The notes beneath the pieces were generated by a model that was not told the DNA's origin, did no database searches, and saw only the letters and a list, made by a program, of their open reading frames with translations. The position numbers were made by a program, and so were the translations under genes. This document shows positions 25,398 through 31,832 of a stretch of 38,453 nucleotides of DNA, piece by piece; within the stretch, counting starts at the first letter, position 1; every line of letters starts with the position of its first letter. The stretch spans positions 1 through 38,453 of the forward strand of contig DITN01000054.1 in the NCBI GenBank assembly GCA_002422865.1. The letters run 5' to 3'. Origin of the DNA: Bacteroidetes bacterium UBA6183 (GTDB lineage Bacteria > Bacteroidota > Bacteroidia > UKL13-3).

Positions 25398-26414
25398 TTA
25401 TGATTGTTTATTTGATTTTTGTTTGGCTGCTTTTATTGGTTTAAAAGGGCCATACTTGTGTTGTTTTTCGCTGTATTTATCAGCAAATGGGCCAAACGGA
25501 TGATCAATAGGTTTCCCTGCAATATTTGGCCAATCGCCTGTTAAATCTTTTTTAGGTCGTGGCATGCTGTTTACAAATGCAGCTACATCCCAAGCTTCTT
25601 CATCTGTTAATTGAGGGTTGTTGTGAGTGGCTCCTAATGGCATATTCGATTTAACATAACCTGCAAAACGCGATAGTCGATACAAACCTGCTCCATCATT
25701 GTAACTATGTTTACCCCATAATGGTGGAAATTGATAGGCCGTTTTTTCTGTGTTTAAAATTCCTTCTCCATTTGGTTGATGGCAGCTTGAGCATTTATTT
25801 TTATATACCAGTTTCCCTTTTTCCGTACTGGCAGCCCTGTCTAAAAATGCGATTTCGGTTATACCACTTCCTTTGGGTTTATCGCCCTTGTTAACATCGG
25901 TTCCAAGCCATGTTATATAGGCAATAATGGCTTTCATTTCTTTAGTTGTAGTGTCTAATGCTTTACCGTTTAAGCTTCTCTCAAAACAATCATTCACTCG
26001 TTTTTCTATCGTTTCTGTTGCTCCCGATCTTTCTCTAAACTTTGGATAAGTTGAATAAACTGCACTGTAATTGTTACCCCAAACTTTTGTGCCGGCATCT
26101 AAATGGCAGTTTTGGCAATTCATTCCATTGCTTATTTGAGCTACACTGCCTTTTGGACCAAGGTAAAGTGAGGTATTTACAATAAGTTCTTTACCATATT
26201 TTATTAACTCAGCATCCGGATTGTTTTCTGCTGTTATCCAATCAGGTACATGCCAATAATGATTAGGCTCTACTTCTTGTGCTGTTGTTGGTTGATGGAC
26301 GGCAATTACGCTTTCTTTCAAATTGTTTTGTTGGGCTAACTCGCCCAAATACATACCAACAGCGTACAAAAAGCCGATAAAAATGAGCACTAAAAAAACA
26401 TGAAACGCTTTCAT
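25398..26414 (-). CDS. Dihaem cytochrome c, TsdA-like (thiosulfate dehydrogenase family)
   Basis: 338 residues, with a membrane anchor or uncleaved signal at about 4-26. It has two haem-binding motifs: C100-Q-N-C103-H104 and C208-S-S-C211-H212. Between them lies YPKFRERSGATETIEKRV followed by NDC143FERSLNG, the segment that in TsdA gives a cysteine ligand to haem 1. After the second motif comes NMPLGATHNNPQLT, where M258 can ligate haem 2. TsdA joins two thiosulfates to tetrathionate or works in reverse, so here it could use thiosulfate made by the CstB-like enzyme. SoxA-like or general electron-transfer roles are alternatives. It lies in the middle of the sulfur operon, 19 bases after the upstream rhodanese. 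Confidence 0.78.
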   Translation of the reverse strand: MKAFHVFLVLIFIGFLYAVGMYLGELAQQNNLKESVIAVHQPTTAQEVEPNHYWHVPDWITAENNPDAELIKYGKELIVNTSLYLGPKGSVAQISNGMNCQNCHLDAGTKVWGNNYSAVYSTYPKFRERSGATETIEKRVNDCFERSLNGKALDTTTKEMKAIIAYITWLGTDVNKGDKPKGSGITEIAFLDRAASTEKGKLVYKNKCSSCHQPNGEGILNTEKTAYQFPPLWGKHSYNDGAGLYRLSRFAGYVKSNMPLGATHNNPQLTDEEAWDVAAFVNSMPRPKKDLTGDWPNIAGKPIDHPFGPFADKYSEKQHKYGPFKPIKAAKQKSNKQS

Positions 26415-26433
26415 AAATGATGAGTTGTTTTAG

Positions 26434-26817
26434 TTATTGAATTGGTTTACCGGAAGCTATCCAGCCACTAATGCCTCCTGATAAATCATAAACATTTTTG
26501 AAATTGTTTTTTGCAAGTATGCTTGCTGCTTTACCACTTCTATTACCACTTTTACAATAAACTAAAATGGTTTTAGATTGATTAATGGCATGAATTTCTC
26601 TTTCAAAATTGTCTCCGTAAAAATCAATGTTTAAAGCACCTTCAATATGTCCTTCTGCAAATTCTTGTGGTGTGCGTACATCTATCAACACAACATTTGG
26701 GTCTGTTAACTTTTGCTCAAATTGTGCAACATCTAAAACGTTGTTTGAGGTATTACAAGCAACCATAAAGGCAGCCATTAAAAAAGTGATGCTAAATATT
26801 TTCAATTTGGTTTTCAT
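26434..26817 (-). CDS. Rhodanese-domain lipoprotein
   Basis: 127 residues. The signal ends in MVAC, with C21 the likely lipid-bearing cysteine, so this rhodanese faces the periplasm. It has LIDVRTPQEFAEGHIEGALN at about 44-63 and the active-site loop C88-KSGNRS. Single-domain rhodaneses accept and pass on sulfane sulfur on that cysteine. A periplasmic site next to the dihaem cytochrome and DsrE-like protein suggests transfer of sulfur among them. It lies ten bases after the DUF2892 gene in the same operon. Confidence 0.85.
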   Translation of the reverse strand: MKTKLKIFSITFLMAAFMVACNTSNNVLDVAQFEQKLTDPNVVLIDVRTPQEFAEGHIEGALNIDFYGDNFEREIHAINQSKTILVYCKSGNRSGKAASILAKNNFKNVYDLSGGISGWIASGKPIQ

Positions 26818-26827
26818 ATCTATGGTA

Positions 26828-27028
26828 TTAGTTGGTGTTATTTTGGTTTGGCTGATTACGGTAAAACTCGCAAGAGCCTATACCGTAATCAATTTTTAAA
26901 ATGGCCAAAACAAGCAGTATCAAACCAATTACTGTAAACGGCCACAACCCACTGTATACAAATGCTGCAATACTTAATAAGCCAAGTATTACCCTTATTA
27001 TGCGTAGTGAGTTAAATGGTTTAAACAT
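26828..27028 (-). CDS. DUF2892 small membrane protein
   Basis: 66 residues, with two hydrophobic stretches (RIIRVILGLLSIAAFVYSGL and PFTVIGLILLVLAILKI) and a short tail with one cysteine (GSCEFY). The layout fits DUF2892, the membrane part of YgaP-type rhodaneses. Here the membrane domain is encoded separately, just before a rhodanese lipoprotein, as if a YgaP-like fusion were split. It is placed three bases after the DUF6691 gene. Its function is unknown. Confidence 0.7.
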   Translation of the reverse strand: MFKPFNSLRIIRVILGLLSIAAFVYSGLWPFTVIGLILLVLAILKIDYGIGSCEFYRNQPNQNNTN

Positions 27029-27031
27029 TTT

Positions 27032-27442
27032 TTAGTGTGGTAATTTTGGACGTAAATAACTGTATGTCCATGTACCTAATAATGCACCCAATATTGGAAC
27101 AATAATGATAGAGTATCCTGCTCCCAATAAGCTGTAAAGTGGCCCGGGACAAGCTCCGGCTAATGCCCAGCCCATGCCAAATATGGTACCACCAATAATA
27201 GATCCTTTGTTAAATTGTTTATCCGGTATTACAATGGCTTCTCCGTTTAATGCTTTTATGTTAAACTTTCTAAGCAATAAAATAGAAATCATTCCTACTG
27301 CAATGGCAGAGCCAATAATTCCATACATGTGGAAGCTCTGGAAACGAAACATTTCTTGTATTCTAAACCAAGATACAGCTTCTGTTTTGGTGAGTACTGT
27401 TCCAAACAATACACCTACCAATAAGTATTTTATATTTTTCAT
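27032..27442 (-). CDS. DUF6691 membrane protein (half of YeeE/YedE-type transporter)
   Basis: 136 residues with about four membrane segments. The hallmark is GGTIFGMGWALAGACPGP around 84-101, including C98, matching the C-terminal half of YeeE/YedE proteins. In the thiosulfate importer TsuA (a YeeE protein) conserved cysteines guide thiosulfate through the channel. Here the two halves are separate adjacent genes (this one and 27453-28019), each supplying a GAxxxGGC- or ACPGP-type cysteine. Together they should form one thiosulfate or sulfane-sulfur transporter in the inner membrane. Confidence 0.82.
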   Translation of the reverse strand: MKNIKYLLVGVLFGTVLTKTEAVSWFRIQEMFRFQSFHMYGIIGSAIAVGMISILLLRKFNIKALNGEAIVIPDKQFNKGSIIGGTIFGMGWALAGACPGPLYSLLGAGYSIIIVPILGALLGTWTYSYLRPKLPH

Positions 27443-27452
27443 GATTTAGGAA

Positions 27453-28019
27453 TTACAAAAACTGGTAAATAAGTGGCGCAATAACATGTGTCATTAATAA
27501 CCCGCCAATAAAGAAGAAAATTACGGTAACAAGCGATGGCCATTGAAGGCTTGAAATTCCCATAATAGCATGGCCTGATGTACATCCACCTGCATATCTT
27601 GCGCCAAACCCTATTAAGAAACTGCCCAATACCATGATGATAAATCCTTTTACAGTGAATAAACTTTCCCAACTAAAAATATCAGCAGGTAATAGACCTT
27701 CAAAACTGTTTACACCAAGGTTTTTGATGTCTGTTATAGTTTGTGCAGATAAGTCGATGGGAACATCGTTACGCAATAAAACGCCACCAACAAAACCTCC
27801 AATTAAAATACCCAATACAAAAAACATGTTCCACATTTCTGCTTTCCAGTTGTATTTTAAAAATTGAATATTAAAAGGTGCAACAGCTGCACAAGTGTGT
27901 CTTAATGATGATGATATACCCAGCATCTTATTACCAAATACAAGTAATAGCGGAACTGAAATTCCTATAAGTGGCCCGCTTACGTACCATGGCCAAGGTT
28001 GTTTTAGTATTTCTAGCAT
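27453..28019 (-). CDS. YeeE/YedE family sulfur transporter half
   Basis: 188 residues, with several membrane segments (YVSGPLIGISVPLLLVFGN, MFFVLGILIGGFVGGVLL, GFIIMVLGSFLIGFGARYAGG). Conserved cysteines are C43 (RHTCAA) and C146 in the family signature GGCTSGH. This is the N-terminal-type half of a YeeE/YedE protein; its partner half is the DUF6691 gene ten bases downstream. YeeE proteins are linked to uptake of thiosulfate and related sulfur compounds. It begins three bases after the Usp stop, so it belongs to the same operon. Confidence 0.85.
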   Translation of the reverse strand: MLEILKQPWPWYVSGPLIGISVPLLLVFGNKMLGISSSLRHTCAAVAPFNIQFLKYNWKAEMWNMFFVLGILIGGFVGGVLLRNDVPIDLSAQTITDIKNLGVNSFEGLLPADIFSWESLFTVKGFIIMVLGSFLIGFGARYAGGCTSGHAIMGISSLQWPSLVTVIFFFIGGLLMTHVIAPLIYQFL

Positions 28020-28022
28020 GAG

Positions 28023-28862
28023 TTAATTTTTAAGTTTAAAGGTTAAAAGTGGTTTAAATACATGGTTCACTAAATCGGCCGAAACGCATCCATGAATAAA
28101 TTTATTTAAGCCGGTACGTTGCATGCTACCAATAGCAATTACATCAATGTTTTCTTTGGCAGCGTAATGTATAATGCCCTCTTCCACATCATTATCGTTG
28201 TATACCGCAAACTCAACATTACTTAAGTTATGCTTTGCGGCAAAAGTTTTCATGTGTGTAATGGCTTCACTATCGCTAATAAAGTTGTCTTTGGTATTAA
28301 TGCGTAATAAGTGAAGTTTAGCATTAAAAGCATGCTGTAAGTTTACCACCATTTCGCAGTGTGGTACATCGTCTTCTTTAAAGCTTCCGGCTAATACAAG
28401 GCTTTTAATCTCCATGTCAGAACGATCGCATTTAAGCGAAAAAACAGGTGCTTGCGCATGCATGGCCACATATTCGGCATGAGATCCGTTAATTAATTCT
28501 TTAATGCCTGTGGCACCATGCGTACCCATTACAATTAAATCTGCTTCTGTTTTTTCAGCATATTTTACAACTTCTTCGTTTACATGGCCAAAACATACAC
28601 AATAACTAACGGTGTGTTTGGTTTGGCTCTTAATCGCTTCAAGTTTTAATAATGCATCTTCCTTTTGTTTTCGTGGAATCGAAATATCCATCTCGCCATC
28701 TTCCATTAATTCACCATCATTGTTTAATAAAATATGGGAAGGCAAATTGATTACATGCAACAAGTGAAGTTCGCTTGGTGTATGGTCGGCAACTTTAACA
28801 GCAAGTGATAAGCCATAGTTGGATAAATCACTAAAGTCTGTTGGTATAATAATTTTCTGCAT
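28023..28862 (-). CDS. Tandem universal stress protein (UspA) domains
   Basis: A cytoplasmic protein of 279 residues with two Usp domains. The first runs from KIIIPTDFSDLSNYGLSLA to about residue 145, with an ATP-binding pattern MGTHGATGIKELINGSHAEYV. The second covers the rest, with VIAIGSMQRTGLNKFIHG near the end, a less complete nucleotide loop. Two-domain Usp proteins are frequent in Bacteroidota and often sit in sulfur and low-oxygen gene clusters. Its exact role is unclear. A strong hairpin lies just upstream of its start, between it and the rhodanese gene. Confidence 0.82.
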   Translation of the reverse strand: MQKIIIPTDFSDLSNYGLSLAVKVADHTPSELHLLHVINLPSHILLNNDGELMEDGEMDISIPRKQKEDALLKLEAIKSQTKHTVSYCVCFGHVNEEVVKYAEKTEADLIVMGTHGATGIKELINGSHAEYVAMHAQAPVFSLKCDRSDMEIKSLVLAGSFKEDDVPHCEMVVNLQHAFNAKLHLLRINTKDNFISDSEAITHMKTFAAKHNLSNVEFAVYNDNDVEEGIIHYAAKENIDVIAIGSMQRTGLNKFIHGCVSADLVNHVFKPLLTFKLKN

Positions 28863-28879
28863 GGTTGTAGTTAATTAGT

Positions 28880-28909
28880 AAGCTGCGCAACACGATGGTT
28901 GCGCAGCTT
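28880..28909. terminator. Strong 12-bp hairpin inside the sulfur operon
   Basis: AAGCTGCGCAAC at 28880-28891 and GTTGCGCAGCTT at 28898-28909 form a perfect 12-base stem with a six-base loop. On the minus strand, the direction of the genes, no T tract follows the stem, while on the plus strand a short T run does. It may be a partial terminator or an RNA processing or stabilising element that sets the ratio of the upstream rhodanese genes to the downstream transport genes. Confidence 0.6.
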
Positions 28910-28923
28910 TTTATGGTTTTATT

Positions 28924-29268
28924 TTAGTTGTGTGGCCAAGCACCTATTCCACCTACCAAGTTGTATGCTTTTAAACCTAAGTCCATCATCATCATACAAG
29001 CTTGTCCGCTTCTGTTGCCACTGCGGCAGTATACAAAGTAGGTTTTGTTTTTATCAAGCTGTGATATTTCGTCTCTAAAGTCAAAGCTCATAATATCAAG
29101 GTTTATTGAGTTTGGAATATGCCCACCATTAAATTCATCTGGGGTTCTTACATCCAGTAAAATTGCGTCTGTACTTTGTTCAAATTGAGCTTTAAACTCA
29201 TTTCCGTTTAAATTCATGTGTTTAGTTTTTAGTAAGGTTTTAAAAATGTTCCTCAGTTTTTTTAGCAT
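28924..29268 (-). CDS. Single-domain rhodanese, cytoplasmic
   Basis: 114 residues, no export signal. It has ILLDVRTPDEFNGGHIPNS at about 36-54 and the active-site loop C81-RSGNRS. This is a sulfurtransferase that can carry a persulfide on C81. It begins six bases after the CstB-like stop, so it is co-transcribed with it and may feed it or receive sulfur from it. The basic stretch at the N-terminus (MLKKLRNIFKTLLKTKH) may be real, or translation may begin at the internal Met at residue 18 (base 29217). Confidence 0.85.
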   Translation of the reverse strand: MLKKLRNIFKTLLKTKHMNLNGNEFKAQFEQSTDAILLDVRTPDEFNGGHIPNSINLDIMSFDFRDEISQLDKNKTYFVYCRSGNRSGQACMMMMDLGLKAYNLVGGIGAWPHN

Positions 29269-29274
29269 GTTGGA

Positions 29275-30699
29275 TTAAAGCAAAGTGCTAGGACAAACGT
29301 AATCCGACACATTAAATAACTCAGATTCTTTTATGGCTTTAAATCCTCCATCAACATCAATCAGGTTATCGTATCCACGGGCTCTTAACACAGATGTAAA
29401 AATCATTGAGCGATATCCTCCTGCACAATGCACGTAGTAGGTTTTGTTCTTATCAACCTTAAGCATACTCTCGTTAATATAGTCAAGCGGTGCGTTAGTT
29501 GCGCCAACAATATGCTCTGATAAATGTTCGCTTCCTTTTCTAACATCTAAAATGTTAATTTCAGGATTTGCTTTTTGAGCTTCGGCTAATTGTTGTACGC
29601 TTATGCTGGTAATACTATCCACTTCTTTGTTGGCTGCTTTCCAAGCATCAAAACCACCTTTTAAGTAACCAATGGCATGGTCGTATCCAACGCGTGCTAA
29701 GCGGGTTACTACCTCTTCCTCACGACCTTCTTCTGTTATTAAAAGAATTTCTTGTTTGATGTCAGGTATTAAAGCACCAACCCATGGAGCAAAACTTCCA
29801 TCAATACCAATGTTTATGGAGTTTGGTACAAAACCTTTTGCAAAATCTTGTGGTTTACGTGTGTCTAAAATCAAGGCACTTGTCTCGTTGGCAGCAGCCT
29901 CAAATGCTTCAGGAGATAATGCTTGTGTACCTCTGTTTAACACATCAGTTATGCTGTCATAACCCTCAATGTTCATCATAACATTTAAAGGGAAGTAAGC
30001 AGGAGGTGGCATTAAACCGGAAGTCACTTCTTTAATAAACTCTTCCTTAGTCATATCAGCACGCAACGCGTAGTTGGTGTTTTTTTGGTTACCTAAAGTA
30101 TCGAATGTTTCTTTACTCATGTTTTTACCACAAGCGCTACCCGCACCGTGTGCAGGATAAACCAAAATATCATCACTTAATGGCATAATTTTGTTTCTTA
30201 ACGAATCAAATAAGTGGCCGGCTAGTATATCTTGTGTTAAATCTGCAACTACTTTTTGTGCTAAATCGGGGCGACCAACATCACCAATAAATAAAGTATC
30301 TCCAGAGAATAACGCATGTTCTTTTCCATTTTCGTCAATCAATAAAAAGCAAGTACTTTCCATGGTATGGCCTGGTGTATGTAATACTTTAATGGTTACA
30401 TCACCAATTTTAAATTCTTGTCCATCTGTTGCAACAATGGCATCAAAACCAAGATGAGCAGTAGTAGGACCATAAACTATTGGGGCATTTGCTTTCTTTG
30501 ATAAGTCAATGTGACCTGATACGAAATCGGCATGGAAGTGTGTTTCGAAAACGTATTTAATTTTTACATTTTCTTTTTCTGCACGTTCCAAATAAGGAGT
30601 AGTTTCACGTAATGGATCAATTACTGCAGCTTCTCCGTTGCTCTCGATGAAATAAGCACCCTGTGCTAAACATCCTGTATAAATTTGTTCTATTTTCAT
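29275..30699 (-). CDS. CstB-like persulfide dioxygenase fused to two rhodanese domains
   Basis: 474 residues, cytoplasmic. Residues 1-240 are an ETHE1-type metallo-beta-lactamase fold: H54-F-H56-A-D58, H111 (HTPGH), D134 (SGDTLF) and H184 (PAHG). H54, H111 and D134 correspond to the iron ligands of persulfide dioxygenases. A first rhodanese domain (about 265-360) lacks the catalytic cysteine: its loop reads TEEGREEE. A second (about 365-465) has the active loop C425-AGGYRS. This order (dioxygenase, pseudo-rhodanese, rhodanese) is that of staphylococcal CstB, which turns persulfide into thiosulfate. The start at ATG 30699 was chosen because the longer frame runs through the promoter and operator sites. 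It is the first gene of the main operon. Confidence 0.88.
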   Translation of the reverse strand: MKIEQIYTGCLAQGAYFIESNGEAAVIDPLRETTPYLERAEKENVKIKYVFETHFHADFVSGHIDLSKKANAPIVYGPTTAHLGFDAIVATDGQEFKIGDVTIKVLHTPGHTMESTCFLLIDENGKEHALFSGDTLFIGDVGRPDLAQKVVADLTQDILAGHLFDSLRNKIMPLSDDILVYPAHGAGSACGKNMSKETFDTLGNQKNTNYALRADMTKEEFIKEVTSGLMPPPAYFPLNVMMNIEGYDSITDVLNRGTQALSPEAFEAAANETSALILDTRKPQDFAKGFVPNSINIGIDGSFAPWVGALIPDIKQEILLITEEGREEEVVTRLARVGYDHAIGYLKGGFDAWKAANKEVDSITSISVQQLAEAQKANPEINILDVRKGSEHLSEHIVGATNAPLDYINESMLKVDKNKTYYVHCAGGYRSMIFTSVLRARGYDNLIDVDGGFKAIKESELFNVSDYVCPSTLL

Positions 30700-30730
30700 A
30701 ATAATCTTCTTTTTGTTTGATTTGATGATA

Positions 30731-30738
30731 CAAAGGTC
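30731..30738 (-). promoter_or_regulatory. -7 element of the CstB-like operon
   Basis: On the minus strand this reads GACCTTTG, one mismatch to TAnnTTTG. The final G (30731) is 36.5 bp from the centre of the palindrome at 30761-30774. Predicted transcription starts near 30726, giving a leader of about 27 bases to ATG 30699. Confidence 0.55.
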
Positions 30739-30760
30739 GTATCGCTTTAAACATTGTTTG

Positions 30761-30774
30761 GTTACATAAGTTAC
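30761..30774. promoter_or_regulatory. Crp/Fnr-type site, proximal, CstB-like operon
   Basis: On the minus strand GTAACTTATGTAAC, a near-palindrome of the GTAAC-N4-GTTAC motif (last half GTAAC in place of GTTAC). It is at the class II position, 36.5 bp from the -7 box end, as at the other four promoters. A second copy lies 22 bp farther upstream. Confidence 0.75.
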
Positions 30775-30782
30775 ACATGCAT

Positions 30783-30796
30783 GTAACAAGAGTTAC
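30783..30796. promoter_or_regulatory. Crp/Fnr-type site, distal, CstB-like operon
   Basis: GTAACAAGAGTTAC, a perfect GTAAC-N4-GTTAC palindrome. Its centre is 22 bp, about two helical turns, from that of the proximal site, near -63.5 of the same promoter. It abuts the TauE stop codon. Two dimers could sit side by side on one face of the DNA and act together. No other promoter in the window has two sites. Confidence 0.7.
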
Positions 30797-30797
30797 A

Positions 30798-31598
30798 CTA
30801 CATAAATAATTCTTTGATGATGATGTATATACCCATTATTAATACAAACCATCCGAAGCTTGTTTTTAGCTTGCTACCGGCAATTTTTTTGGATAAATAA
30901 ATGCCTACAAAAATGCCGGCCACGGCAAATGCTGTAAAAATGCTAAGCAACGTCCAATCTATATGGCTATTACCTTGTAAATCTCCGGTAAAACCGATTA
31001 ACGATTTTGCTGCTATTATAAATAACGAGGTTCCAACCGCTAATTTCATTGGCATTTTTGCCAGTAATACCAATGCCGGAATAATTAAAAACCCTCCACC
31101 AGCACCAACCAATCCGGTAAGTATACCAACAACAGTGCCCTCCATTAATATCATTGGGTAATTGTATTGCATGGGTTTTTCTTCCTCATCTTCGCTCGAT
31201 TTTTTACTTGGTTTAATCATCGATATTGAAGCCATAATCATAACTACGGCAAACAATAACATTAAAGCAATGGGTTTGGTAATAACCAATGTACCTAATG
31301 AAAATAATTCATTTGGGATAAATGGTACCAGCCACATGCGTGTTGCATAAACCGCAGCAATGGATGGAATGCCAAAAATAAATACCGTTTTAAAATCTAC
31401 CTTTTTTTGAATGGCACTTTGTGTACCACCAACCAACGCGGTAGTGCCCACAATAAATAAAGAGTATGCTGTTGCCAATACCGGATCTACCCCCATGATG
31501 TAAACTAAAATTGGAACGGTTAAAATGGAGCCTCCACTACCAATTAAACCTAACGAAATGCCTACTAAGGCCGCTAATGAATATCCTAATATTTCCAT
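30798..31598 (-). CDS. TauE/SafE family membrane permease
   Basis: 266 residues with about eight membrane segments (MEILGYSLAALVGISLGLIGS at the start, ILTVPILVYIMGVDPVLATAYSLF, VVGILTGLVGAGGGFLIIPALV). The GxxGSGGS and GAGGGF repeats are typical of TauE/SafE, proteins linked to export or uptake of sulfite, sulfonates or thiosulfate. TauE genes also sit next to the cst operon of staphylococci. The start at ATG 31598 is used because the longer frame begins upstream of the predicted transcription start. It has its own promoter and its stop is 98 bases before the CstB-like start. Confidence 0.85.
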   Translation of the reverse strand: MEILGYSLAALVGISLGLIGSGGSILTVPILVYIMGVDPVLATAYSLFIVGTTALVGGTQSAIQKKVDFKTVFIFGIPSIAAVYATRMWLVPFIPNELFSLGTLVITKPIALMLLFAVVMIMASISMIKPSKKSSEDEEEKPMQYNYPMILMEGTVVGILTGLVGAGGGFLIIPALVLLAKMPMKLAVGTSLFIIAAKSLIGFTGDLQGNSHIDWTLLSIFTAFAVAGIFVGIYLSKKIAGSKLKTSFGWFVLIMGIYIIIKELFM

Positions 31599-31617
31599 AT
31601 TGTGTTTTTTTGTGATG

Positions 31618-31625
31618 CAAATTTG
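31618..31625 (-). promoter_or_regulatory. -7 element of the TauE/SafE gene
   Basis: CAAATTTG on the minus strand, one mismatch to TAnnTTTG. Its last base at 31618 is 36.5 bp from the palindrome centre at 31654.5. Transcription would start near 31613, about 15 bases before ATG 31598. Confidence 0.55.
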
Positions 31626-31647
31626 CACCATCAAAACAGCACCGTTA

Positions 31648-31661
31648 GTTACATATGTTAC
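31648..31661. promoter_or_regulatory. Crp/Fnr-type site, TauE/SafE promoter
   Basis: GTTACATATGTTAC on the plus strand (GTAACATATGTAAC read with the gene), six of seven base pairs symmetric. It is at the same 36.5-bp spacing from the -7 box as the other sites. It lies in the divergent region between TauE and the thioredoxin gene, each of which has its own site. Confidence 0.75.
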
Positions 31662-31757
31662 ATAATGAAATTATTGTTGATGACTTTATAAATGATATTA
31701 ACAAAATTTATAGAAGGCGTATTTGGGTCAAGAGGTTATTTTAGTTATAATTGTTGC

Positions 31758-31771
31758 GTAACTAATGTTAC
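31758..31771. promoter_or_regulatory. Crp/Fnr-type site, thioredoxin promoter
   Basis: GTAACTAATGTTAC, a GTAAC-N4-GTTAC palindrome with perfect five-base arms. Its centre (31764.5) lies 36.5 bp upstream of the last base of the -7 box at 31794-31801. It is oriented to act on the plus-strand thioredoxin gene. Confidence 0.75.
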
Positions 31772-31793
31772 CTCTATGCATGTTTTATGGTAC

Positions 31794-31801
31794 TATAATT
31801 G
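31794..31801 (+). promoter_or_regulatory. -7 element of the thioredoxin gene
   Basis: TATAATTG, one mismatch to TAnnTTTG and the same TAnnATTG form as the methyltransferase box. Predicted transcription begins near 31806. The ATG at 31833 then has a leader of about 27 bases; ATG 31806 would be leaderless. Confidence 0.55.
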
Positions 31802-31832
31802 CATGATGATTAAAACTAAATTTTTAAAAAAT

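Noticed and set aside
27439..27672. Minus-strand frame of 77 codons overlapping the YeeE gene in another frame
   Set aside because: Out-of-frame shadow of the YeeE/YedE gene; the composition is rich in Arg, Cys and Tyr without any domain.
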